Shown here: one piece after another, positions 8,624-16,740 of the stretch
Numbering within the stretch: the first letter of the stretch is position 1
How the letters are laid out: every line of letters starts with the position of its first letter
Source: Micromonosporaceae bacterium
GTDB taxonomy: Bacteria > Actinomycetota > Actinomycetes > Mycobacteriales > Micromonosporaceae
Direction: 5' to 3'
Length of the DNA stretch: 64,000 nucleotides
NCBI GenBank assembly: GCA_020027875.1
Contig: JAHRHA010000005.1
Location: 35,217-99,216, forward strand
Position numbers and translations under genes: made by a program
Notes under the pieces: model-generated
Seen by the model: only the letters and a program-made list of their open reading frames with translations
Databases searched by the model: none
What the model was told of the DNA's origin: nothing

Positions 8624-8871
8624 GACCGACCCTTGAGGACCCGTCGGGTGATCTCTGGAATGTCCTCGATGGTGAGGCCCTGCTCAGCCAGCTTGCTCTG
8701 CCCGAAGGCCTGCAGCTCGCGTAGTTCCTCCGCGAGCTTCACCGACCGCATGATCTTCAGCGTGGCGCGCAGGTAGGCAGACCTGTTCCCATGCCCGAAG
8801 TACTCCACGAGATCGTCGAGGACCGCACGATCCTCATCCGCAACCGCAAATCCCAACGTCGACGTGCTCAC
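8620..8871 (-). CDS. Putative antitoxin partner of the PIN toxin
   Basis: A small protein of about 83 residues. Its N-terminal half (DEDRAVLDDLVEYFGHGNRSAYLRATLKIM) looks like a ribbon-helix-helix type DNA-binding module, and the C-terminal half is charged and could wrap the toxin. The GTG at 8871 is favoured because GGAGG lies 8 bases upstream; an ATG at 8889 would place that GGAGG inside the gene. It precedes and overlaps the toxin gene, so it should autoregulate the pair. Family assignment is by pattern only. Confidence 0.6.
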   Translation of the reverse strand: MSTSTLGFAVADEDRAVLDDLVEYFGHGNRSAYLRATLKIMRSVKLAEELRELQAFGQSKLAEQGLTIEDIPEITRRVLKGRS

Positions 8872-9094
8872 GAAGACCACCTCCGGCATCCAGGATAGCA
8901 GTACGCCGCCTCTCAGATGCAGAACATTGCACTGGACGTAAGGTAGCGCTGCCTCTGCCGACGATGGGGCTGTATTGTTCCGCCGAAGCAACAACTTGGG
9001 ATATGCGAGTTTTGGGTTATTTGAGTGGACTCGCCTGTGCGTACCGGGATCCGACCGACTGTCGCACGGGTGGGGCAGAGTCTTATGCGAGGGC

Positions 9095-9130
9095 ACGGCC
9101 ACGGTGCGGGATACGGCCACGGTGCGGGAT
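9095..9130. repeat. 18-bp tandem duplication ahead of herA
   Basis: ACGGCCACGGTGCGGGAT occurs twice in direct succession (9095-9112 and 9113-9130), ending 13 bp before the herA start and just upstream of its ribosome binding site. It lies in the 5' leader, so copy-number change could alter translation. Confidence 0.7.
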
Positions 9131-9143
9131 GAGGAGAGCGCGG

Positions 9144-10907
9144 ATGGACGAGGGCGAGACGGTCGGGCGGGTGCTGGGCACCCTCGACGCCACGCCGCTG
9201 CAGTTCTGGGTGGCGGTCCGGCCAGGGGCGTACCTCCAGCTCGATGATGTCGTCGTCACCACCCGCGAGCTGCCCGCCTCCGACACCGGCACCGCCCGCG
9301 AGCCCGTGACCATCGCCGGCGTGGTGACGCAAGTACGCGCGCGCCACGAGGGGGCGACCTTCGACTCCGACGTCTTCGCCATCGCCGAGGGCACCCTGCC
9401 GGCGCAGGTGCAGGAGGCGGCCGAGATCACCACGACCAGGGTAGAGCCGGAGATTTATGTGCCGCCCGCTCCGGGGGCGTTGGTGCGGCGAGCCGGCGGG
9501 GCGGAGCGGGACGGCGCCCTCTACTTCGACCGGATGGAGCGGCGCATCCCCATCGGCGCAGGTCGGGACGGTCGGCCGCTCTACCTCAATGCCGAGTTCC
9601 TCGACGGCACCCGCGGCGCTCACGTCTCCATCTCCGGCATCTCCGGTGTCGCGACCAAGACCAGTTTCGCGACCTGGCTGCTCTACTCGGTCTTCCGCTC
9701 CGGGGTGCTGGGCGGCCCGGCCGAGTCCACCAACACCCGGGCGCTGATCTTCAACGTGAAGGGCGAGGATCTCCTGTTCCTCGACCACCCGAACACCAAG
9801 CTCGATGCGGACACCCGCTCCGCGTACGCGCGCCTCGGGCTCGACGCCGCGCCGTTCCCGGACGTGTGCGTCTACGCCCCGCCCCGCGCCGGCGACCTCA
9901 ACGGCTCCCCCGACGTGGCGAGCCGGCTCACCGGGGTCGACGCCTTCTACTGGACCGTCGCCGAGTTCTGCTCGGAGCGCCTACTTCCCTACGTGTTCGC
10001 CGACGCCGATGACGACCGCCAGCAGTACACGATGGTGGTGCACTCCGTCGCGGCGTACCTGCATCGCCACGCCGAGCCTGCCGACGGCGGCGTGGTGATC
10101 GACGGCTTACGGGTCGGCTCCTATCCGGACCTGGTCGACGTCATCGCGGAGCGACTCTCCGACGAGGACACGCGCGCCCGATGGGCCGGCTCCGCGGTCG
10201 GGCTCGGCACCGTCAACGCCTTCCTGCGCCGGCTCATCTCGAGCACCCGCGACCTGTCCAGGTTGATCAGGGGTGATCTCCCAACCGCCCGCCGCCACGG
10301 CATCAACACCGCCGAGAGCGCCCAGATTACGGTCGTCGACCTGCACAACCTGCCGGACCGGGCGCAGCGTTTCGTCGTCGGTGTGATCCTCAAGAGCGAG
10401 TTCGAGCGCAAGGAGAAGGCCGGTACGGCGAAGCCGCTGCTCTTCGTGGTGCTCGACGAGCTGAACAGGTACGCGCCGCGCGAGGGCTCCTCCCCCATCA
10501 AGGAGGTGCTGCTCGACATCGCCGAGCGCGGGCGCTCCCTCGGCGTGATTCTCATCGGCGCGCAGCAGACCGCCAGCGAGGTGGAGCGCCGCATCGTGGT
10601 CAACTCCGCCGTCAAGGTGGTTGGCCGGCTCGACGCGGCGGAGGCCGCGCGCCCGGAGTACGGGTTCCTGCCTCAGGCGCAGCGCCAGCGCGCCCTGATC
10701 GCCAAGCCGGGCACCATGTTCATCAACCAGCCGGACATCCCGGTCCCGCTGGTGGCCGAGTTCCCCTTCCCGGCGTGGGCGACCCGCCCGTCCGAGGCCG
10801 GTCCCGCGCCCAATCACACGCTGCGCTCGCTCGTGCAGTCAACCGACCCGTTCGCCGTGATCGGTGCGGCCCGCAAGGGCATCGCCGACGACGAGATCCC
10901 GTTCTGA
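9144..10907 (+). CDS. herA: HerA-like hexameric ATPase / DNA translocase
   Basis: A 587-residue P-loop ATPase of the HerA/FtsK-like class (COG0433). An N-terminal beta-rich HAS-barrel-like part (GRVLGTLDATPLQFWVAV) is followed by the ATPase core. The P-loop reads GISGVATKTS with Lys172 and lacks the usual Gly before Lys. Walker B is LLFVVLDELNRY around residues 434-445, and sensor motifs follow in GVILIGAQQTASEVERR. The ATG at 9144 has GAGGAG upstream; the frame is open further upstream but without coding character. It is the first gene of a herA-sbcD-sbcC-nurA run. In archaea HerA feeds DNA ends to NurA, and the same role is inferred here. Confidence 0.82.
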   Translation: MDEGETVGRVLGTLDATPLQFWVAVRPGAYLQLDDVVVTTRELPASDTGTAREPVTIAGVVTQVRARHEGATFDSDVFAIAEGTLPAQVQEAAEITTTRVEPEIYVPPAPGALVRRAGGAERDGALYFDRMERRIPIGAGRDGRPLYLNAEFLDGTRGAHVSISGISGVATKTSFATWLLYSVFRSGVLGGPAESTNTRALIFNVKGEDLLFLDHPNTKLDADTRSAYARLGLDAAPFPDVCVYAPPRAGDLNGSPDVASRLTGVDAFYWTVAEFCSERLLPYVFADADDDRQQYTMVVHSVAAYLHRHAEPADGGVVIDGLRVGSYPDLVDVIAERLSDEDTRARWAGSAVGLGTVNAFLRRLISSTRDLSRLIRGDLPTARRHGINTAESAQITVVDLHNLPDRAQRFVVGVILKSEFERKEKAGTAKPLLFVVLDELNRYAPREGSSPIKEVLLDIAERGRSLGVILIGAQQTASEVERRIVVNSAVKVVGRLDAAEAARPEYGFLPQAQRQRALIAKPGTMFINQPDIPVPLVAEFPFPAWATRPSEAGPAPNHTLRSLVQSTDPFAVIGAARKGIADDEIPF

Positions 10908-10915
10908 GGCCGGCC

Positions 10916-12067
10916 ATGAAGATCCTGCACACGTCCGACTGGCACATCGGAAAGGTCCTCAAGGGACAGTCACGGGTCGAGGAGCAGCTGGCGGTCCTCG
11001 CTGAGGTCGTCGGCATCGCCGAGGCGGAGCGCCCCGACCTGGTCATCGTCGCCGGTGACCTCTACGACACGGCGGCGCCGACGGCCGAGGCGGAGAAGAT
11101 CGTGGTACGGGCATTGAGCGCGCTGCGTCGTCACGCCCCCGCCGTCGTGGTGATCGCCGGAAACCACGACCACGGCGCGCGGCTGGACGCGTTCCGGACC
11201 TGGGCGGACGGCGCCGGGGTGACGCTGCGCGGTGCTCCGGGCCGAGCCGAGGATCACCTGATCGCGGGGGTTACCGGGGCCGGCGAAGCGTGGCGGCTGG
11301 CGGCGCTCCCCTTCGTCTCACAGCGCTACGCCGTACGCGCCTCGGAGATGTTCGAGCTGAGCGCCGCCGAGGTGTCGGCCACCTACTCCGACCACATCGC
11401 GCGACTGTTCGCCGCGCTGACGGAGTCCTTCGGCGACGGATCGGAGACGGTCAATCTTGCGACGGCACACCTGACCGTCGTGGGCGGCAAACTCGGTGGC
11501 GGGGAGAGAGACGCGCACACCATCGAGGCATACGCCGTACCGTCGACCGTCTTCCCGGCATCGACCCACTATGTCGCGCTGGGTCACCTGCACCGGCGCC
11601 AACAGGTCGCGGGACCGTGCCCGGTCCATTACTGCGGCAGCCCCCTAGCGATCGACTTCGGCGAGGAGGACAACACCCCGTCGGTGTCCATCGTGGAGGT
11701 CAGCGCGAACCGGGCGGCGAAGGTGCGGGCGGTGCCGATGACGACCGCCGTCGCGCTGCGGACCATCCGGGGCACGCTCGCCGAGCTCGCCACAGTGCGG
11801 GTGGACGCCGCCGCGTGGCTTCGGGTCTACGTGCGGGAGAAGCCGAGAGCAGGTCTCAAGGAGGACGTCCAGGCGCTGCTGCCCCGCACGCTCGAGGTCC
11901 GCATCGATCCACAGATGCTGCCCGAGCTCACGTCGCCCCGCCGGGTGAGCAACGCGGGCCGCTCACCGCGCGAGCTCTTCGCCGAGTACCTCACCACCAA
12001 GAACGTGGCCGACGACGCCGTGGGTGCGCTGTTCAACCGGCTCTACGAGGAGGTGACCACTCCGTGA
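10916..12067 (+). CDS. sbcD: Exonuclease subunit SbcD (Mre11 family)
   Basis: A 383-residue calcineurin-like metallophosphoesterase. The metal-binding motifs appear in order: TSDWHIG at the N-terminus, VAGDLYD, IAGNHDH and GHLHRRQ. It should be the nuclease of the SbcCD complex, acting on double-strand ends and DNA hairpins in the cytoplasm. It starts 8 bp after herA, and its stop overlaps the sbcC start as GTGA, so the two subunits are translationally coupled. Confidence 0.92.
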   Translation: MKILHTSDWHIGKVLKGQSRVEEQLAVLAEVVGIAEAERPDLVIVAGDLYDTAAPTAEAEKIVVRALSALRRHAPAVVVIAGNHDHGARLDAFRTWADGAGVTLRGAPGRAEDHLIAGVTGAGEAWRLAALPFVSQRYAVRASEMFELSAAEVSATYSDHIARLFAALTESFGDGSETVNLATAHLTVVGGKLGGGERDAHTIEAYAVPSTVFPASTHYVALGHLHRRQQVAGPCPVHYCGSPLAIDFGEEDNTPSVSIVEVSANRAAKVRAVPMTTAVALRTIRGTLAELATVRVDAAAWLRVYVREKPRAGLKEDVQALLPRTLEVRIDPQMLPELTSPRRVSNAGRSPRELFAEYLTTKNVADDAVGALFNRLYEEVTTP

Positions 12068-14565
12068 GGCCGCTGCGGTTGGACCTGCACGGTTTCACCG
12101 TCTTTCGGGAGCCGACAACGGTGGACCTGACCGACGCCGACTTCTTCGCTCTCGTCGGGCCGACCGGCTCGGGCAAGTCGACGGTGCTCGACGGGATCTG
12201 TTTCGCCCTCTACGGAACGGTGCCACGCTGGGGCGACCGACGCCGCATCGAGCACGCGCTCGCCCCATCCGCGGCTGAGGCCCGGGTGCGGCTGGTGTTC
12301 GAGGCGTCCGGCGTCCGGTTCGTCGCTACTCGGGTGGTACGCCGCGATGGGAAGGGCAGGGTGTCCACATCGCACGCCGGGCTCGAACAACTGCCACCCG
12401 GTTTCGACCTCGCCGCCTTCGACACCGCGCCGGCCGAGCGGACCGAGGCCGGCCTCGGCATCGTCCTCGCCGGCACGCCGGCCGAGATGGACGCGGCGGT
12501 CGCCGAGGCGGTCGGCCTGCCCTACGAGCAGTTCACCAGTTGCGTCGTGCTGCCGCAGGGCGAGTTCGCCCGGTTCCTGCACGCGAAGCCGGCCGAGCGG
12601 CAGGAGATCCTGATTAACCTGCTCGGCCTACATGTGTACCAGCGGATCGGCGAGCGAGCCGGAGTGGTGCAGCGGGAGGCAGAGTCACGGGCCGCCGCTA
12701 CAAGGGGAGTCCTCGCCGACCTCGCCGGAGCCGACGACGCCGCGCTCGAAGCGGTTGAACGGGCCCTGGCGGCGGCGCGCGGGCTTGTGGGCAAGGTCGA
12801 GCAGGAGCTGCCGGCGCTGGCCAAGGCGGCGGCGGCGGGGGAATCCGCTGGCGCCAACCTCGCCCGCCTCGAACGGGAGATCGCCGTCCTGACCGCGGTG
12901 CGGACCCCAACCGGCGTGGCGACTCTTGGCGACGAGGTCGGCGCCGCCCGCGAGGCGGCCGAGACGACTGAGGCCGGGGTCCTCGCGGCGGAGGAGCGGG
13001 AGGAGAAGCTGCGGGCCGAGCTGGCCGAGGCCGGCGACCGCACCGCGCTGCAGCGCCTGCTTGACGCCCACGCCCAACGAGGTCTACTGACGACGAGCGT
13101 CGCCAAACTCGCCGCCGGCGTAGCGGCCGCCACCACGGAGCACCACACAATCGGCGCGGCGCTCGAAGCGTCCCGCGCGAACGCCGAGAAGGCGGCCCGA
13201 GCGGTCGTCGAGGCACAGCGGGGCATCGAGGTAGCCCAGACCGCCGATCGGGCCGCGGCGTTGCGAGCCCACCTGGCCCCGGGCGAGCCCTGCCCGGTCT
13301 GCGAGCAGGCCGTCGTGACCGTTCCGGAGATGCCGGAGACGGCCGCTCTCGCCGGCGCCCGGGCCAGGCTCGCGACGGCGGAGACGGCGGCGGAGACGGC
13401 CAACCGAACCATGGCCGGTCACGACCGCACGCTGCGCGAGCTCGACCGGAGCCTCGCTGCGGCGGCCGCCCAGCATGAGGAGTCGGCGAAGCGACTCGCC
13501 AGTGTCGAGGCGCAGCTGGCGGATGCGCCAACGCAGTCCACGGTCGAGGCAACGCTGGCCACGATCACCAAGGCCGAGCGCTCCGTCACGGCCGCGACCG
13601 ACGCTGTCCGCACCGCCCGTCAGGCTGCCCGCGCGGCCTCGGGCGCCCGCAAGAAGGCCGAGGACCGCCTGCGCGAGGCGTGGCGGGAATTCGATGCGGG
13701 TCGCGATGCGCTCGCCACCCTCGGCCCACCCCCGGCGGACCGGGACGATCTCGTTGGCTCGTGGCAGGCCTTGCGGGCCTGGGCCGGCGTGGCCCGCGGT
13801 GAGCGTGCCCAGGCCCGCGAGGCGGGTCTCGCGGCGGCCGAGGCGGCATTGGCCGAGATCACCGTACGCATTAGACGGCTCGACGCCCTCTTCCACGACG
13901 CCGGCGTTGCCGCGGTCCGGGCCAACGCCGACCCAGCGGCGTACCGGCAGGCGGCCGCGCTCGCTGTCGAGCGCGCCACGGCGGCCCACCATCGGCTCCT
14001 CGAGCGCCGGGACCAGGCCGCGCGCCTGGCCGACCAGGTGGCCGAGCACGAGCGCGAGGCGCAGGTGGCCAAGTCGCTGGCGCAGCACCTGCGCGCCAAC
14101 CAGTTCGAGCGATGGCTGCTCGCGGAGGCCCTCGACGCGCTGGTAGCCGGCGCATCCGTGATCCTGCGGGAGCTGTCGGCCGGCCAGTACGACCTGGCGC
14201 ACGACAAGGGTGAGTTCTTCGTGATCGACCATTCCGACGCCGGACTGAGACGAGGCGTGCGAACGCTCTCGGGCGGCGAGACCTTCCAGGCGTCACTCGC
14301 CCTCGCCCTCGCACTCTCCGAGCAGCTCGCCGGCTTGTCGACGGCGGCCGCCAGCCTAGAGTCAATCATGTTGGACGAGGGCTTCGGCACGCTCGACGCA
14401 ACCACCCTCGACACCGTCGCCGCGACCCTGGAGAACCTAGCCGCGCGCGGCGACCGGATGGTCGGCGTGGTCACCCACGTCACGGCGCTCGCGGAGCGGA
14501 TCCCCGTGCGGTTCGACGTGAGCAAGGATGCGCGAGGGTCAGCGCAAATTGTCAGAACCGGCTGA
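12064..14565 (+). CDS. sbcC: Exonuclease subunit SbcC (Rad50 family SMC-like ATPase)
   Basis: An 833-residue ABC/SMC-type ATPase. Walker A (GPTGSGKST) begins at residue 32, a zinc hook CPVC is at residues 410-413 in the middle of long Ala/Glu-rich coiled coils, the LSGGETF signature lies near residue 735 and Walker B (MLDEGFGTLD) near 768. It is shorter than E. coli SbcC (about 1050), with shortened arms. The frame is open back to 11290, but the GTG at 12064 is chosen for its GTGA overlap with sbcD and because it starts the family N-terminus (RLDLHGFTVF). It holds DNA ends for the SbcD nuclease. Confidence 0.92.
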   Translation: MRPLRLDLHGFTVFREPTTVDLTDADFFALVGPTGSGKSTVLDGICFALYGTVPRWGDRRRIEHALAPSAAEARVRLVFEASGVRFVATRVVRRDGKGRVSTSHAGLEQLPPGFDLAAFDTAPAERTEAGLGIVLAGTPAEMDAAVAEAVGLPYEQFTSCVVLPQGEFARFLHAKPAERQEILINLLGLHVYQRIGERAGVVQREAESRAAATRGVLADLAGADDAALEAVERALAAARGLVGKVEQELPALAKAAAAGESAGANLARLEREIAVLTAVRTPTGVATLGDEVGAAREAAETTEAGVLAAEEREEKLRAELAEAGDRTALQRLLDAHAQRGLLTTSVAKLAAGVAAATTEHHTIGAALEASRANAEKAARAVVEAQRGIEVAQTADRAAALRAHLAPGEPCPVCEQAVVTVPEMPETAALAGARARLATAETAAETANRTMAGHDRTLRELDRSLAAAAAQHEESAKRLASVEAQLADAPTQSTVEATLATITKAERSVTAATDAVRTARQAARAASGARKKAEDRLREAWREFDAGRDALATLGPPPADRDDLVGSWQALRAWAGVARGERAQAREAGLAAAEAALAEITVRIRRLDALFHDAGVAAVRANADPAAYRQAAALAVERATAAHHRLLERRDQAARLADQVAEHEREAQVAKSLAQHLRANQFERWLLAEALDALVAGASVILRELSAGQYDLAHDKGEFFVIDHSDAGLRRGVRTLSGGETFQASLALALALSEQLAGLSTAAASLESIMLDEGFGTLDATTLDTVAATLENLAARGDRMVGVVTHVTALAERIPVRFDVSKDARGSAQIVRTG

Positions 14566-14578
14566 GACCCTGTCTGTC

Positions 14579-15577
14579 ATGACGATGCAGGTTGTGACCA
14601 ACGGTCGGGTACGGCTCTATGTGGACAGCTGGGACCCGTCGTACGGGACCGGCCTGGATCCCGGCGACAACGGCCCGACAGCGGAGAGTACGGCCCAGCT
14701 GGGCGTCGACATCGAGGTCCCCGGCGCGGCGTGGCGTCCGCTGAGCCCGCCGCCAGAGGTGCGTTCCCCCGAGGTCGTGTTGCTCGTCGACGGCGTGCGC
14801 CGCATCGATGCCCGCATCTGGGTTGAGGAGGCCGACGGGACCCTGCATCCCGGGCTCGCCGCCTCGTACGCGGCCGGGGTGGTCCGCTGCGACCTGCGGC
14901 GGGGCAGCGCCGATGTCGTGGTCGCCCGCATCGCCCGGGGGCTGTTCACGGCCAGCCCGAACGTGACCGACGTGACCGCTGCGAACACGCGCTACGCGGT
15001 ACGACGGGTGGCGGCAAACGATCCGGCCCAGCTCTCCGCGGCGGTACAGCCGCAGTTGCACACCCTGGAGGCGGAGGTGTCGGTGGAGGCCCGCGCGACG
15101 GCGGCGGCGGACGAGGACCTCCTCGTCATCGACGGTCCGTTGCGCGGGCGGACCCAGCTCCCCCGGGCGCTGGGGTACGTCAAGACCCACCGGGCGCAGT
15201 ACCTCCCGCCGGATCTTGCCGTGGTGATCGGGCAGTTGCGGCCTGGCCAGCGGTGCCCGGTCTTCCTGTTGGGTACAACCTGGCACCGCTACACGTGGTA
15301 TCTCAAGCTTCCCGGCCCGCTCGGGTCGCCGTGGGCGGGCGTGGTCCGGGTCGAGGCGTCCGCGGACCTGCCCCGCGGTGAGGTGATCCGGCTCGCCGAC
15401 CTGTCGGCGGCGACACTGCCCCGCTTCGCCTCGACCGCATACAAGGACGCCCGCGCACCACAGAACCTCACCCCGATCGCCGGGCTGGAGCGTCGGTTGC
15501 GCGGCATGCTCGGCGACTCCCGCCTGCTGCTGCGATCGCTCACCGCAGCGGCCGCCGCCCAGCGCGACGCTGCGTAG
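14579..15577 (+). CDS. nurA: NurA-like 5'-3' nuclease
   Basis: A 332-residue protein with NurA-domain features. VVLLVDGVRRIDARIWV matches the first NurA acidic motif, and DLLVIDGPLRGR followed by ALGYVKTHRAQYLPP matches the later part. NurA nucleases resect DNA ends with HerA as motor and Mre11-Rad50 as partners. Start is ATG 14579 (ATG 14585 also possible), 13 bp after sbcC, so it closes the herA-sbcD-sbcC operon. Identification is from motif pattern plus gene context; catalytic residues beyond the first Asp are not certain. Confidence 0.72.
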   Translation: MTMQVVTNGRVRLYVDSWDPSYGTGLDPGDNGPTAESTAQLGVDIEVPGAAWRPLSPPPEVRSPEVVLLVDGVRRIDARIWVEEADGTLHPGLAASYAAGVVRCDLRRGSADVVVARIARGLFTASPNVTDVTAANTRYAVRRVAANDPAQLSAAVQPQLHTLEAEVSVEARATAAADEDLLVIDGPLRGRTQLPRALGYVKTHRAQYLPPDLAVVIGQLRPGQRCPVFLLGTTWHRYTWYLKLPGPLGSPWAGVVRVEASADLPRGEVIRLADLSAATLPRFASTAYKDARAPQNLTPIAGLERRLRGMLGDSRLLLRSLTAAAAAQRDAA

Positions 15578-15594
15578 GCGGCGGCGGAGGCCGC

Positions 15595-16680
15595 ATGGCT
15601 CTGCGGCGGGGGCGTAGGCTGCCCGGCATGCTCCGCCGCCTGCCGCTCCCGGAGCGCTACGACTTCGCCGGAACGGTTGGCTCGCTTCCGATGGGCCGCC
15701 ACGACCCGTGCACTCGGGTCGCGGAGGGCGCTTTCTGGTGGGCGACCCGGACTCCAGCCGGCCCGGCGACGCTGAGTCTGCGCCGGGAGGCCGCCGAGCT
15801 TGTGGCGACCGGCTACGGGCCGGGGGCGCAGTGGGTCGTGGATCGGGCCGACGCGATCGCCGGGCTGCGCGACGACGTGACCGGCTTCGCCGAGGTAGCC
15901 GACCGCCATCCGGTCGTGGCCCGGCTGGCGAAGGTCCACAGTGGATTCCGTCTACCCGCGACTGGTTCGGTATTCCCCCGACTACTGCGGGCGATCCTGG
16001 AGCAGAAGGTGACCGGCAAGGAGGCGTATCGGGGATACGCGGCGACCGTGCGACATTTCGCGAAGCTTGCGAGCGAAACATCGGGCAACGTCGCGAAGCT
16101 TGCGAGCGAAACATCGGGCAACGTCGCGAAGCTTGCGAGCGAAACATCGGGCAACGTCGCGAAGCTTGCTAGCGGTGGCGAGTTGGCCCCGGGGCCGCTG
16201 GCCGGGCTCCGGCTGCCACCCGACCCGGCAACGGTGGCCGCGACGCCGTACTGGGTCTTCCATCCCCTCGGCATCGAGCAGCGCCGCGCCGACGCGATCT
16301 GCCGCGCGGCGGCCGTGGCGTCGCGGCTGGAGGAGTGCGCCGACGCGGCCTCGCTCACGGCCCGGCTGATCGCCATCCCCGGCATCGGGGTGTGGACGGC
16401 GGCCGAGGTTGTCCGGGTGGTCTTCGGCGACGCCGACGCCGTATCGGTCGGCGACTACCACATCCCGCACATGGTCTCGTGGGCGCTCGCAGGCGAGGCC
16501 CGAGCGGGTGCACGCGAGGGTGCTCCAGGTTGTGTCAGTCCCGCTGATCAGCGGATGCTCGAACTGCTCGAACCGTTCCGGGGGCACCGGGGCCGGGTCT
16601 GCGTTCTGCTGGAGAGGGCCGGCGTTGGCGCCCCCCGATTCGGGCCCCGCATGCCCATCCGGTCCTTCGCCGCCTTCTGA
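15595..16680 (+). CDS. HhH-GPD family DNA glycosylase (AlkA-like) with an internal tandem repeat
   Basis: A 361-residue base-excision glycosylase relative. The N-terminal AlkA_N-like part is followed by the HhH-GPD core: LLRAILEQKVTGKEAYRGY, then the helix-hairpin-helix IPGIGVWTAAEVVRVVFGDADA with the following Asp in SVGDYHIPH as probable catalytic residue. It should remove alkylated bases. An in-frame 33-bp tandem repeat inserts about three AKLASETSGNV units after the first core helix, which is unusual and could impair or loop out of the fold. The ATG at 15595 has GGAGG upstream; ATG 15628 is an alternative. It follows nurA by 17 bp. Confidence 0.8.
   Translation: MALRRGRRLPGMLRRLPLPERYDFAGTVGSLPMGRHDPCTRVAEGAFWWATRTPAGPATLSLRREAAELVATGYGPGAQWVVDRADAIAGLRDDVTGFAEVADRHPVVARLAKVHSGFRLPATGSVFPRLLRAILEQKVTGKEAYRGYAATVRHFAKLASETSGNVAKLASETSGNVAKLASETSGNVAKLASGGELAPGPLAGLRLPPDPATVAATPYWVFHPLGIEQRRADAICRAAAVASRLEECADAASLTARLIAIPGIGVWTAAEVVRVVFGDADAVSVGDYHIPHMVSWALAGEARAGAREGAPGCVSPADQRMLELLEPFRGHRGRVCVLLERAGVGAPRFGPRMPIRSFAAF
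16058..16173 (+). repeat. 33-bp tandem repeat (3.5 units) inside the glycosylase gene
   Basis: Three identical 33-bp units (16058, 16091, 16124) and a 17-bp partial unit, all in frame, encode AKLASETSGNV repeats. Each unit holds GCGAAGCTTGCGAGCGAA, which has TTCGC/GCGAA self-complementary ends around AAGCTT, so each could fold into a small hairpin. The units are base-identical, which points to recent slippage or insertion. Confidence 0.9.
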
Positions 16681-16740
16681 CGGCAATGGTCGGGCGTGGG
16701 GCGCCGGCCGGGGGTCGGTGGCGGGTGTAAGACTCGGGAC

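Noticed and set aside
9144..10907. HerA as part of an anti-phage defence pair
   Set aside because: The partners are SbcCD and a NurA-like nuclease, not Sir2 or DUF4297; repair is the better reading.
11290..12063. Upstream extension of the sbcC frame
   Set aside because: It runs inside sbcD in another frame; composition is Arg/Gly-rich and the family N-terminus starts at 12064.
16058..16173. Possible CRISPR array
   Set aside because: Direct 33-bp repeats without spacers inside a reading frame.
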